The notes below the pieces were generated by a model. It made no database searches and was not told where the DNA came from. It saw only the letters and a list, made by a program, of their open reading frames with translations. Below, piece after piece: positions 32,958-40,859 of a stretch of 64,000 bases of DNA; the stretch's first letter is position 1; each line of letters starts with the position of its first letter. The translations under genes were made by a program, and so were the position numbers. Source of the stretch: UMGS1766 sp963597355 (lineage in GTDB: Bacteria; Bacillota; Clostridia; Oscillospirales; Oscillospiraceae); the NCBI GenBank assembly GCA_963597355.1, contig CAVBPR010000006.1:210754-274753 (forward strand), written 5' to 3'.

Positions 32958-33820
32958 GAGCAATTTACAAACGGGAACTTGGCGCCTATTTTCACTCCAT
33001 GATCGGCTATATCTGCATTGCCTTTCTTGTGGTCTGTGTCGGCATTTATTTTATGGCCGTCAACCTCTTTAGCGGTTATCCCAGCTTTGCCTATGCATTG
33101 CAGAACAGCCTGTTTATCTTTATGCTCACCACACCGCTTCTGACCATGCGCTCGATGGCAGAGGATCGCCGCAACAAAACAGATCAACTTCTGCTGACCA
33201 GTCCCCTGTCCATCGGTAAAATGGTGCTTGGCAAATACACCGCAATGCTGACCGTGCTGGCCATCCCCTGCGCATTATTCTGCTTCTGCCCTTTGATTAT
33301 AAAGCTTTACGGAAATGCCACGCTTGCCACGGACTATGCTTCGATTCTGGCGTATTTCCTTCTGGGCAGTGTCTGTGTATCGGTCGGTCTTCTGGTTTCT
33401 TCCCTGACCGAAAGCCAAATCATCGCAGCCCTGGGCACCTTTGGCGTTCTGCTGCTGGGAATGCTGTGGGACGGGCTGATCAGTTATATCCCTGACTCCG
33501 CCGCATTCTCTTTTGTCGGCCTCATCGTCCTGACCCTGCTTCTGGCGGTTCTGCTGAACGCGCTCACCGGGAACTGGGTTCTCGCCGGTGGAATTGCCGT
33601 GGTCGGAATTGCCATTGAACTGATTGTATTTCTGGTAAAGCAGGCAGCGTATGAAAGTTTGCTGAGCAATGTGCTGGGCACTTTCTCGGTCACCACGCCC
33701 TTCGAAAACTTCTCCCAAAATCAGGTCTTCGATCTGGCGGGCCTGATTCTTTATCTCTCCCTTGACGCACTGTTTCTGTTCATCACCGTCCAGCTGATTC
33801 AGCGGCGGCGTTATTCCTGA
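32954..33820 (+). CDS. ABC transporter permease, GldF-like
   Basis: A 288-residue permease with six membrane helices (near 16-40, 55-75, 100-125, 135-165, 175-215 and 260-280) and the GldF/ABC-2 type features RELGAYFHSMIGYI at the N-terminus and TTPLLTMRSMAEDRRNKT after the second helix. It overlaps the ATPase gene by ATGA and is followed at 14 bases by the GldG-like gene. It forms the transmembrane pore with the ATPase encoded upstream. Confidence 0.88.
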   Translation: MRAIYKRELGAYFHSMIGYICIAFLVVCVGIYFMAVNLFSGYPSFAYALQNSLFIFMLTTPLLTMRSMAEDRRNKTDQLLLTSPLSIGKMVLGKYTAMLTVLAIPCALFCFCPLIIKLYGNATLATDYASILAYFLLGSVCVSVGLLVSSLTESQIIAALGTFGVLLLGMLWDGLISYIPDSAAFSFVGLIVLTLLLAVLLNALTGNWVLAGGIAVVGIAIELIVFLVKQAAYESLLSNVLGTFSVTTPFENFSQNQVFDLAGLILYLSLDALFLFITVQLIQRRRYS

Positions 33821-33834
33821 GGAGGTGAATCGGC

Positions 33835-35283
33835 ATGAAACTCAAATCCAAACCCAACACCAACAGTTGGAAGCAATTGTTCACCTCTCAGAAAGGGAAA
33901 AACGCATTATTTTCTGCCGTGGCAATTGTCGTTGCCGTTGCCATCGTTGTCGTGGTCAATCTGGCCGCCGGTCAACTCCCCATCAGCGTGCGGCAAAAAG
34001 ATCTTTCCAGCGAACAGATTTATTCCATTTCAGACACTTCCAAAGAAGTAATTTCCTCTCTCTCCGGTGAGGTTGACGTGATTGCCCTTGCCACCAACGG
34101 AACCATGGACGACCGCATCAGCAACTATCTGGAACTCTACTGCAGTCAGTCGGACTATCTGAAACTGACGGTAATTGACACCACCCGCAACCCCTCTGCT
34201 TTGACCGAATACGACGCCAGTGCAAACTCCGTTGTCGTTCGGAACGCAGACACCGGCAAACAGGAGGTCATCTCTTTTGACGACATCCTTGTCTATGATA
34301 TGACCAGCTACTACTACTATCAGCAGTATGTCTACACGGATTTTGACGCCGAGGGACAGCTGACCAGCGCCGTTTCTCTTGTCACCAGCGATGCCGCCCA
34401 CGTCATTTACTGTGAAACCGGTCATGGTGAATCTACTATAGGCAGTTCCGTAACGGAATTGGTGGAGAAAAACAATCTGACAACTTCAAAATTCAGCCTG
34501 CTGGCAGACGGAATTCCGGAAGGTTGCGAAATGATTCTGTTCAATCAGCCCACCAGCGATCTTTCTTCCGATGAGCTGTCCCAGCTGGAAGAGTATCTCT
34601 CCGGCGGTGGACAGGTTATGTTCCTGCTGGATTCCGACACCCAGCCCAGCGACTTCCCGAACCTGAACGCACTGGCAAATCAATATGGCATGAATCTGCT
34701 CAGTGGAAGTCTGGCGGATCAGTCCAATTACTACCAATACTTTGGTTCCGCCTTCGTATTCTTCCCCACTTTGAGCACCTCGGACGACATTACCTCCGGC
34801 ATTGGTTCCAGCCAATATGTCATGGTCGGTTATGACGGAAGTTCTCAGGTTTCCCCTGCAATCCCCATGGAGCTGGTGGATCCCACTATTTCTACGGTAA
34901 CCGCCTCCGCATTCCTCACCACTTCCGATGCCGGCGTTGCTTACGTCAGCCAGGATAATTATCAGACCGGCAGTTTTGTCCTCGGTGCTTATGGCACAGA
35001 CAGTGAAACCGGGGCACGGCTGACCATTGTCTCTGCGGACACGCTGATCAGCGAAAGTCTGGTTTCCTCCTTCAACAGCCTGGCAAACCTGCAGATTTTC
35101 ATGAATGCACTGACGGCAGGCTTTGAGGACATGACTACCGTTTCCATTGCAAGCAAGAGCCTGACCGTCACCTATAACACGGTGACCAATCCCACTCCAT
35201 GGACACTGCTCTTTGTCATCGTAATTCCCCTGGCTGTTTTGATCTGTGGATTCATCCACTGGCTGCGCCGCCGGAAACTGTAA
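33835..35283 (+). CDS. GldG-like membrane protein of the ABC system
   Basis: A 482-residue protein with an N-terminal membrane helix (about residues 22-45), a large extracytoplasmic domain with the ABC-transporter auxiliary fold (RQKDLSSEQIYSISD, then the VIDTTRNPSAL and CETGHGES regions), and a C-terminal helix (LLFVIVIPLAVLICGFIHW) followed by RRRK. This is the GldG family, required with GldF/GldA in gliding bacteroidetes but widespread in non-gliding Firmicutes with an unknown export function. GGAGG precedes the ATG. Confidence 0.85.
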   Translation: MKLKSKPNTNSWKQLFTSQKGKNALFSAVAIVVAVAIVVVVNLAAGQLPISVRQKDLSSEQIYSISDTSKEVISSLSGEVDVIALATNGTMDDRISNYLELYCSQSDYLKLTVIDTTRNPSALTEYDASANSVVVRNADTGKQEVISFDDILVYDMTSYYYYQQYVYTDFDAEGQLTSAVSLVTSDAAHVIYCETGHGESTIGSSVTELVEKNNLTTSKFSLLADGIPEGCEMILFNQPTSDLSSDELSQLEEYLSGGGQVMFLLDSDTQPSDFPNLNALANQYGMNLLSGSLADQSNYYQYFGSAFVFFPTLSTSDDITSGIGSSQYVMVGYDGSSQVSPAIPMELVDPTISTVTASAFLTTSDAGVAYVSQDNYQTGSFVLGAYGTDSETGARLTIVSADTLISESLVSSFNSLANLQIFMNALTAGFEDMTTVSIASKSLTVTYNTVTNPTPWTLLFVIVIPLAVLICGFIHWLRRRKL

Positions 35284-35296
35284 AAAGGAGCCTTCC

Positions 35297-36286
35297 ATGA
35301 AGAAAAAAACACGGCAAATGCTTCTGCTTCTTGGATTGCTGGCGGCAGCAATTGTGGCCTTGTTGCTTGTGAAGCTGGTAAATCATCTTTCTGATCAGCG
35401 CACTCAGGCGGAAACAGAAGCCAGTACAACCTATGTCACGCTCCCATCGGATCCGGACACCATCCGTTGGCAAATAGACGACACCACCCTGACCCTGAGC
35501 AAAGATGAAAACGGCAACTGGACCTGGAGCGAAGACGCCACTTTCCCGCTGGATGCCAGTCTGGTGGAAAACCTGACCGGCACCTTGAGTTCTCTTTCTA
35601 CTCAGACCGCCTTCTCTCCGGAGGACAGCCTTTCCGCTTACGGACTGGACAACCCCTCTTACTCAGTAACCGTGTCCAGCGGCAGCGAGAGCAAAACCCT
35701 TCTGTTCGGCGGAAGCTTTAACGATGACGAAGATTCTCATTATTACGCCAAGCTTGCCGATGATGACACAATCTATGTGCTGGACAGCACCGTTCCTTCC
35801 GCACTGGTCAGTTCCATCTATGACCTTGCAGACTGTGCGCCCATCGCCGCAGTCACGGAAACGGACATCACTTCTGTGACCGTTCAGGGTACAGCGGATA
35901 CAACCCTTCAACAGCAATCCGGCGAGGACGACGAGGGGAATACCATTGCAGGTTGGACACTGGACGACACAGATGTGACGGAAGAAACCCTGACCAGCAG
36001 TCTGGTTTCCGAATTACTGAACCCCACCTTCACATCCATGGCAGCATGGAAACCGGATGCCGACGCCCTTGCGGGCTACGGACTTACCGCTCCCACCGCC
36101 CAGGTTACCGTTTCCTGTTCCGCTTCGGATGGGTATACCTTAGCGATCGGCGCAGAAACATCGGATGGCAACAGCTATTACGCCACGAACGATGGCGGAA
36201 ACAGCGTCTATCTGATCTCGGCCAGCAGAATCAACGACCTTCTGGATGTAGCCGCCAACGGGTTTACATTGGACACAGAGGAATAA
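35297..36286 (+). CDS. DUF4340 family exported protein
   Basis: A 329-residue protein with an N-terminal hydrophobic helix (about residues 8-25) that anchors it to the membrane and a beta-rich outside domain built of repeated units (ASTTYVTLPSDP..., then TEYxLDN-like repeats such as YGLDNPSYSVTV and YGLTAPTAQVTV). These two YGL repeats are a hallmark of DUF4340. It is the last gene of the ABC operon and probably works on the outer face with the GldG-like protein. AAAGGAG precedes the ATG at 35297; an earlier in-frame ATG lies inside the GldG gene. Confidence 0.85.
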   Translation: MKKKTRQMLLLLGLLAAAIVALLLVKLVNHLSDQRTQAETEASTTYVTLPSDPDTIRWQIDDTTLTLSKDENGNWTWSEDATFPLDASLVENLTGTLSSLSTQTAFSPEDSLSAYGLDNPSYSVTVSSGSESKTLLFGGSFNDDEDSHYYAKLADDDTIYVLDSTVPSALVSSIYDLADCAPIAAVTETDITSVTVQGTADTTLQQQSGEDDEGNTIAGWTLDDTDVTEETLTSSLVSELLNPTFTSMAAWKPDADALAGYGLTAPTAQVTVSCSASDGYTLAIGAETSDGNSYYATNDGGNSVYLISASRINDLLDVAANGFTLDTEE

Positions 36287-36291
36287 CCCCC

Positions 36292-36331
36292 AGCAGCCGC
36301 ACCGCATTGCCGATGCGGCTGCTTGCCTTTT
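36292..36331 (+). terminator. Terminator after the ABC operon
   Basis: Arms AGCAGCCGCA (36292-36301) and TGCGGCTGCT (36314-36323) followed by TGCCTTTT. Confidence 0.82.
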
Positions 36332-36351
36332 ACCGAAAAACAAGTTAAACT
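36323..36351 (+). promoter_or_regulatory. Promoter of the first two-component system
   Basis: TTGCCT (36323-36328), 17 bp, TAAACT (36346-36351), with the -35 inside the terminator T-stretch. Confidence 0.5.
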
Positions 36352-36377
36352 GAGACCAAACAATAGGAGGGATTCCG

Positions 36378-37061
36378 ATGCGCATTTTGATTGTAGAGGA
36401 CGAAAAACGGCTGGCTCGCACCATCGGTGACCTACTGGAAGCCCAACATTACACGGTTGACCTGTGCTATGATGGAGAAAGCGGGCTGGACAATGCAATG
36501 TCCGGTATTTATGATGCCATGATTCTTGACGTTATGCTGCCTCGCATAGATGGTCTTACCGTAGCGCGCCGTCTGCGGGAGGCAAACATGACGCTCCCCA
36601 TATTGATGCTGACCGCCCGCTCCGGGCTGGAAGATAAAGTTTCCGGGCTGGATTCCGGTGCAGACTACTATTTGACAAAGCCCTTTGCCAACGAGGAATT
36701 ATTGGCCTGTCTGCGGGCCCTGATTCGAAAGAACAAGGGCGGTGCGCTGGATAATCGCCTCCACTTTGGCGACCTGACCCTGGAATTGTCGAATTGTCTG
36801 CTTTCCTGCGGCGCTCACTCCGTCCGCCTGAGCCGCAAAGAATTCGATATCATGAGTTTGCTCATGTCGCAAGGAGATCAGGTTGTCCCAAAGGAAACTC
36901 TGATTCTCAAAGTCTGGGGCTATGAATCCGATGCGGAGGACAACAACGTGGAGGTCTATATCTCCTTCCTGCGGAAAAAACTGAATCATTTGAAGTCAAA
37001 CGTCTCCATCAAAGCGCTTCGAATGGTGGGCTATCATCTGGTTTCGGAGGCAGAGGGATGA
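36378..37061 (+). CDS. Response regulator, OmpR/PhoB family
   Basis: A 227-residue regulator with a receiver domain (phospho-Asp at about residue 51 in AMILDVMLPRIDG, Thr/Lys switch residues in MLTARS and LTKPF) and a winged-helix DNA-binding domain (RLSRKEFDIMSLLM, then KVWGYESDAEDNNVEVYISFLRKK). It overlaps the kinase gene by 4 bases (ATGA). It follows the ABC operon; a link to that transporter is plausible, since such systems often sit beside their targets, but is not proven. Confidence 0.95.
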   Translation: MRILIVEDEKRLARTIGDLLEAQHYTVDLCYDGESGLDNAMSGIYDAMILDVMLPRIDGLTVARRLREANMTLPILMLTARSGLEDKVSGLDSGADYYLTKPFANEELLACLRALIRKNKGGALDNRLHFGDLTLELSNCLLSCGAHSVRLSRKEFDIMSLLMSQGDQVVPKETLILKVWGYESDAEDNNVEVYISFLRKKLNHLKSNVSIKALRMVGYHLVSEAEG

Positions 37062-38323
37062 TTCAGAAACTGCGTTGGAAATTCGTTTTGATCATCATGA
37101 CCCTCGTCACACTGACCCTGGGCCTTATGTTCGCTGTCGTTATGCTGACCACCTGGGACAGCCTTCGGAAAGACAGCCTGGAGGCGCTGGACAAGGCCAT
37201 CACACTCGCCGAAAACACAAGCTTTTCCAACTACCTCCCCAAGGAATCGGAGGGCACTTACGGGCTGTTTGGTGCAGAAAAAGTGCAAATGCCCTACTTC
37301 ACGATTCAGATCTCCGGGGACAACTCCGTGTATGTTCTGGCCAATCAGTTTTTTGATCTGACCGAAAGGGACACCCTTGTTTCCATTATCAGCAGCGCCT
37401 TAACCGGGAACGGAGAGTCCGGTGCGATCCGCTCCGGGGGATATTCTATGCGCTATCTTCGTCTGTCAACGCCCCTGGGCTACCGCATTGCCTTTGTCGA
37501 CCTGGCTCAGGAGGAAAGCACCCTTGGAAACCTTGCAAAAAATCTGCTGTTCATCTGCCTTGGCACGTTATTGCTGTTCTTCGGCGTCTCTCTTCTGTTG
37601 TCCCGATGGGCTGTCCGCCCGGTAGAGCAAAGCTGGAAACAGCAGCGGCAGTTTATTGCAGATGCTTCCCACGAGCTAAAAACGCCTCTTGCGGTAATTC
37701 TATCCAGTCTGGATATGCTGGATCAATATGCCGATGCCGAACCGGAGAAGCGTCAGCGCTGGGGCGAAAACGTTCGCAGCAGTTCCCGGCAAATGCAGAC
37801 TCTGGTGGAGGAACTTCTGGTTTTAGCCCGCAGTGACAATGCCACTCAGCAGCTGCATCTCGCTGACTGTGATCTGGGTGAAATCGTGGAGGACAGCCTG
37901 CTCTCCTTTGAGCCGTTGGCCTTTGAACAGGGACGGCGCATTGACGATCATCTGGAAGAAAACATCACCGTAAACGGCGATTCTGCCCTTCTGAAACGAA
38001 TCGTGGATATTTATCTGGACAACGCCTGCAAATACTCCGCTCCAAACTCGGTCATTCAAGTAGTGCTGAAAACAGACGGCAAGCGCGCTCAACTCAGCGT
38101 ACGCAGCGAGGGCGACCCCATTCCTCAGGAACTGCTCGGACGGATTTTTGAGCGCTTCTATCGCACCGATCCCTCCCGCACAGAAGAGGGCTATGGCCTT
38201 GGTCTGGCAATTGCAACCGAGCTTTCCCGCCTGCATCACGGCAAAGTGTGGGCGGAATCGGATCCAGGAGGCAATACGTTTTTCTTTGCTATGCCCATTG
38301 CACGGACAAAGGCAGCCAATTAA
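37058..38323 (+). CDS. Sensor histidine kinase
   Basis: A 421-residue membrane kinase: a first helix at about residues 9-30, an extracytoplasmic sensor of about 110 residues, a second helix at about 163-185 (LLFICLGTLLLFFGVSLLL), then the dimerisation domain with His in DASHELKTPLAVIL (about residue 210), and ATPase motifs DNACKYS, RFYRTDPSRTEEGYGLGLAI. It partners with the response regulator encoded just upstream. The signal is unknown. Confidence 0.95.
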   Translation: MIQKLRWKFVLIIMTLVTLTLGLMFAVVMLTTWDSLRKDSLEALDKAITLAENTSFSNYLPKESEGTYGLFGAEKVQMPYFTIQISGDNSVYVLANQFFDLTERDTLVSIISSALTGNGESGAIRSGGYSMRYLRLSTPLGYRIAFVDLAQEESTLGNLAKNLLFICLGTLLLFFGVSLLLSRWAVRPVEQSWKQQRQFIADASHELKTPLAVILSSLDMLDQYADAEPEKRQRWGENVRSSSRQMQTLVEELLVLARSDNATQQLHLADCDLGEIVEDSLLSFEPLAFEQGRRIDDHLEENITVNGDSALLKRIVDIYLDNACKYSAPNSVIQVVLKTDGKRAQLSVRSEGDPIPQELLGRIFERFYRTDPSRTEEGYGLGLAIATELSRLHHGKVWAESDPGGNTFFFAMPIARTKAAN

Positions 38324-38386
38324 CCGTCTTTTCGTATCCAGACACCAGATTTTATACCGCCTTAAATATACTTCCCCCATTCCCAT

Positions 38387-38420
38387 GCGGCACAGACATT
38401 CTCTTGTCTGTGCCGCTTTT
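38387..38420 (+). terminator. Terminator after the sensor kinase
   Basis: Eleven-bp arms GCGGCACAGAC (38387-38397) and GTCTGTGCCGC (38406-38416) followed by TTTT. Confidence 0.88.
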
Positions 38421-38448
38421 CGTTTGCGAAATGTTTACATACCTCCCC

Positions 38449-38476
38449 TTGCTTTTTAGGAAATTTAGGGTAGAAT
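38449..38476 (+). promoter_or_regulatory. Promoter of the CobW metal module
   Basis: TTGCTT (38449-38454), 16 bp, TAGAAT (38471-38476). The spacer contains a tandem TTTAGG repeat (38455-38460 and 38464-38469). Confidence 0.55.
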
Positions 38477-38494
38477 ATAAGATGATAGATTAGG

Positions 38495-38524
38495 CCGTAA
38501 AAGAAGTTTTACGGTGGATTTTTT
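38495..38524 (+). promoter_or_regulatory. Inverted repeat with T-run in the leader of the CobW gene
   Basis: CCGTAAAA-GAAG-TTTTACGG (38495-38514) is a perfect 8-4-8 inverted repeat about 12 bases after the likely transcription start, followed by TTTTTT at 38519-38524 and then, 24 bases later, the start codon. It could be a repressor operator (the CGTAA/TTACG half-sites recall the Zur-type boxes of Firmicutes, though the spacing differs) or a leader terminator acting as a metal-controlled attenuator. Confidence 0.55.
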
Positions 38525-38547
38525 AATAGAAAACGAGGTAACCTTCT

Positions 38548-39750
38548 ATGACTACAATTGATATCATCTCCGGTTTTTTGGGGGCTGGCAAGACAACCCT
38601 GATCAAAAAGCTGCTGGAGGAATCCTTCCAGGGACAAAAGCTGGTTCTCATCGAGAATGAATTCGGTGAAATCGGCATTGACGGCGGCTTTTTGAAGGAT
38701 TCCGGCATCCAGATCAACGAGATGAACTCCGGCTGCATCTGCTGCTCCCTGGTTGGCGACTTCAACCAGGCGCTCCACGATGTGGTGGAACAATATCATC
38801 CGGATCGCGTTATCATCGAGCCCTCCGGCGTGGGAAAGCTGAGCGATGTCAGCCGGGCCGTGGGCAATGCAAACAAGACCACTCCCATGGTTCTGGGCAG
38901 TGCGGTTGCCGTTGTAAACGCAAAGAAGTGCAAGATGTATATGAAAAACTTCGGCGAGTTCTTCAACGACCAGATTGAGACCGCCGGCACCATTGTTCTC
39001 TCCCGCACACAGGACATGACGGAGGAAAAGCTGGACGAGGTGATCGCTCTCCTGAAGGAACACAACCCCAACGCCGCCATCATCACCACCCCCTGGGATC
39101 AGTTGTCCGGCGATGTCATTCTGTCCGCCATGGCCCACCACTCCCTGGCCGAGGAATTGATGGCCGAAGCAAAAGCCGCGGAATGGGATGATGATGACGA
39201 CGAATGCGACGATCCCGATTGCTGCTGCCATCACCATCATCACGATCATGATGAACATGAACATCATCACGACCATGACGAGCATGAGCATCATGACCAC
39301 GATGAGCACGAGCATCACCATGACCACGACGAGCACGAGCACCACCACGATCACGACGAGCATGAACATCATCACGACCACGACGAGCATGAGCACCATC
39401 ACGACCACGATGAGCACGAGCATCACCATGACCATGATCACCACCATCATCACCACCATCATCATGGTCATGATGCCGACGAAGTGTTCGTAAGCTGGGG
39501 CATGGAAACGCCCAAGAAGTTTACACAAGAGCAAGTCCAGCAGGCTCTGGAAACGCTGGACACCGGTGCTTACGGCGCCGTGCTCCGCGCCAAGGGCATT
39601 GTTCCCGCTGTGGATGGCAGCTGGATTCACTTCGACATGGTTCCCGGTGAATTCGATGTTCGCAGCGGCAGCGCTGACTACACCGGCCGACTCTGCGTCA
39701 TTGGCTCCGGCTTGAAGGAAGAAGAACTTCCCGGCGTATTCGGTCTGTAA
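38548..39750 (+). CDS. CobW/COG0523-type GTPase with a large His-Asp-Glu repeat, probable metal chaperone
   Basis: A 400-residue G3E-family GTPase. Walker A is GFLGAGKTTL (residues 9-18), the metal-binding C-x-C-C motif is in NSGCICCSL, and Walker B lies in VIIEPSGVGK. The middle (about residues 214-311) is replaced by an extraordinary acidic-histidine segment: a Cys/Asp cluster (DPDCCC), then seven 8-9-residue units of the type DHDEHEHHH and a nine-His run, with about 50 histidines in all. The C-terminal CobW domain (about 315-400) follows. Such His-rich CobW proteins bind zinc, nickel or cobalt and load target enzymes or store metal. AACGAGGT precedes the ATG. The second GTPase gene follows 26 bases after the stop. 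Confidence 0.93.
   Translation: MTTIDIISGFLGAGKTTLIKKLLEESFQGQKLVLIENEFGEIGIDGGFLKDSGIQINEMNSGCICCSLVGDFNQALHDVVEQYHPDRVIIEPSGVGKLSDVSRAVGNANKTTPMVLGSAVAVVNAKKCKMYMKNFGEFFNDQIETAGTIVLSRTQDMTEEKLDEVIALLKEHNPNAAIITTPWDQLSGDVILSAMAHHSLAEELMAEAKAAEWDDDDDECDDPDCCCHHHHHDHDEHEHHHDHDEHEHHDHDEHEHHHDHDEHEHHHDHDEHEHHHDHDEHEHHHDHDEHEHHHDHDHHHHHHHHHGHDADEVFVSWGMETPKKFTQEQVQQALETLDTGAYGAVLRAKGIVPAVDGSWIHFDMVPGEFDVRSGSADYTGRLCVIGSGLKEEELPGVFGL
39244..39429 (+). repeat. Tandem 27-bp repeat coding for His-rich units
   Basis: Seven tandem units (one of 24 bp, six of 27 bp) encode DHDEHEHHH-type peptides. Units differ by synonymous C/T and A/G changes, so the protein sequence is better conserved than the DNA, suggesting selection on the peptide. 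Slippage could change the copy number between strains. Confidence 0.9.
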
Positions 39751-39776
39751 ATAAAAGCAAGAAAGGATTCAATCCT

Positions 39777-40724
39777 ATGGCAAAAAAGCAACAAATTCCG
39801 GTCTATATGATCTGTGGATTTTTGGAATCCGGCAAGACCAACTTTATTTCTCCAATGCTCACCGGTCCCGACTTCACCAGTGACGAGCGCACGCTTCTGC
39901 TGGTCACCGAAGAAGGCGAAGAGGAATATGACGAGCAGGCTCTGCTCCACTATGACGTGCGCAAAGCGGAGTTTGAGGACAAGGCCGACTTCACAAAGGA
40001 AGCCTGCCTGAAACTGGACAACAAGTACCACCCCACTCAGGTTGTGATCGAATATAACGGCATGTGGGATCTTCCGGAAATTCAGAATATCCTGCCGGAA
40101 CACTGGTCGCTGTACCAGATTGTCACCACTGTGGATGCAACCACCTTTGACTCCTATTCCAAGAACATGGCTTCTCTTATGATGCAGCATATCAGCAACG
40201 CTGATATGGTCGTGTTCAACCGCTGCACCGATGCACTGGCGGAGATGCTCCGGGGACGCAACCTGAAAATGCTCAATCGCAGAGCAGAAATGTATCTGGA
40301 ATACAATGAAGATCGCATGGAGGAGTACGACGACGGAACACCGCCCTTTGATCTGGATCAGCCGGTACTGGAGCTCAGCGATGAGGACTACGGCGTTTGG
40401 TATGTCGATGTTATGGACAATCCGGACCGCTACCAGGGCAAAGTTATTTCCTTCCTTGGTCAGGTAGCCCAGTCGGACAAATTCCCCCGGGGCGCATGCG
40501 CCTGTGGCCGTTTTGCCATGGTCTGCTGCGCGGAGGACACTTCCTTCCTTGGGATTTTGATGAAAGGCCCTGAGGTGAAAGGACTGAAAACCCGCGATTG
40601 GGTAAAGGTAACCGGTCGCGTGCAGATCGAAAACGAAAAGCTCTACCAGGGTCCCGGCCCGGTCGTACACATTCTCGAAATTGCCTCCGCCCAGCCGCCG
40701 AAAGACGAATTGGTTTACTTCTAA
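39777..40724 (+). CDS. CobW-like GTPase fused to a YcgQ/DUF1980-like domain
   Basis: A 315-residue protein with two parts. Residues 1-205 resemble CobW GTPases: Walker A GFLESGKTNF (about 14-23), a Walker B-like VVIEYNGMWD, and FNRCTD in the position of the base-recognition motif. However, the metal-binding C-x-C-C is absent. Residues about 215-315 (YQGKVISFLGQV, then GACACGRFAMVCCAEDTSFLG and VKVTGRV) resemble the C-terminal domain of YcgQ (TIGR03943/DUF1980), a protein otherwise paired with the permease YcgR and CobW in zinc-related loci. Here the two functions appear fused and no permease is present. It is cotranscribed with the His-rich GTPase upstream. AAGAAAGG precedes the ATG. Domain assignments are from memory of the families. 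Confidence 0.75.
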   Translation: MAKKQQIPVYMICGFLESGKTNFISPMLTGPDFTSDERTLLLVTEEGEEEYDEQALLHYDVRKAEFEDKADFTKEACLKLDNKYHPTQVVIEYNGMWDLPEIQNILPEHWSLYQIVTTVDATTFDSYSKNMASLMMQHISNADMVVFNRCTDALAEMLRGRNLKMLNRRAEMYLEYNEDRMEEYDDGTPPFDLDQPVLELSDEDYGVWYVDVMDNPDRYQGKVISFLGQVAQSDKFPRGACACGRFAMVCCAEDTSFLGILMKGPEVKGLKTRDWVKVTGRVQIENEKLYQGPGPVVHILEIASAQPPKDELVYF

Positions 40725-40733
40725 TCTCAAATC

Positions 40734-40774
40734 GAAGCGGATCGATGCAAGTTTTGCATCGATCCGCTTCTTTG
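40734..40774 (+). terminator. Terminator of the metal module
   Basis: Seventeen-bp perfect arms (40734-40750 and 40754-40770) with a 3-base loop, followed by TTTG. The T-run is short but the stem is very stable. Confidence 0.8.
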
Positions 40775-40804
40775 TGAATTATTTAGCGAAATAATATCAA
40801 AAAG

Positions 40805-40822
40805 TTGACAAGTTTTTAACAA
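40805..40822 (+). promoter_or_regulatory. Rex operator overlapping the rex promoter
   Basis: TTGACAAGTTTTTAACAA matches the Rex consensus TTGTTAA-N4-TTAACAA at 12 of 14 fixed positions. It covers the -35 and half of the spacer, so Rex bound here would block its own transcription when the NADH/NAD+ ratio is low. Confidence 0.75.
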
Positions 40823-40833
40823 TGCCGTACAAT
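40805..40833 (+). promoter_or_regulatory. rex promoter
   Basis: Perfect TTGACA (40805-40810), 17 bp, TACAAT (40828-40833); one of the best promoters in the window. Confidence 0.85.
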
Positions 40834-40859
40834 GTATCCATTAGAAAGGACGGATCGCC

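Noticed and set aside
39229..39474. The alternating C/A/T-rich tract in the CobW gene as a possible CRISPR or DNA satellite repeat
   Set aside because: It keeps the CobW reading frame throughout and encodes His/Asp/Glu units; units are contiguous without spacers, so it is a coding repeat.
38639..39630. A long open frame on the minus strand across the His-repeat region encoding a Met/Val-rich hydrophobic protein
   Set aside because: It is the antisense of the CAC/CAT/GAT repeat codons, has no ribosome binding site or promoter, and the plus-strand CobW gene explains the sequence.
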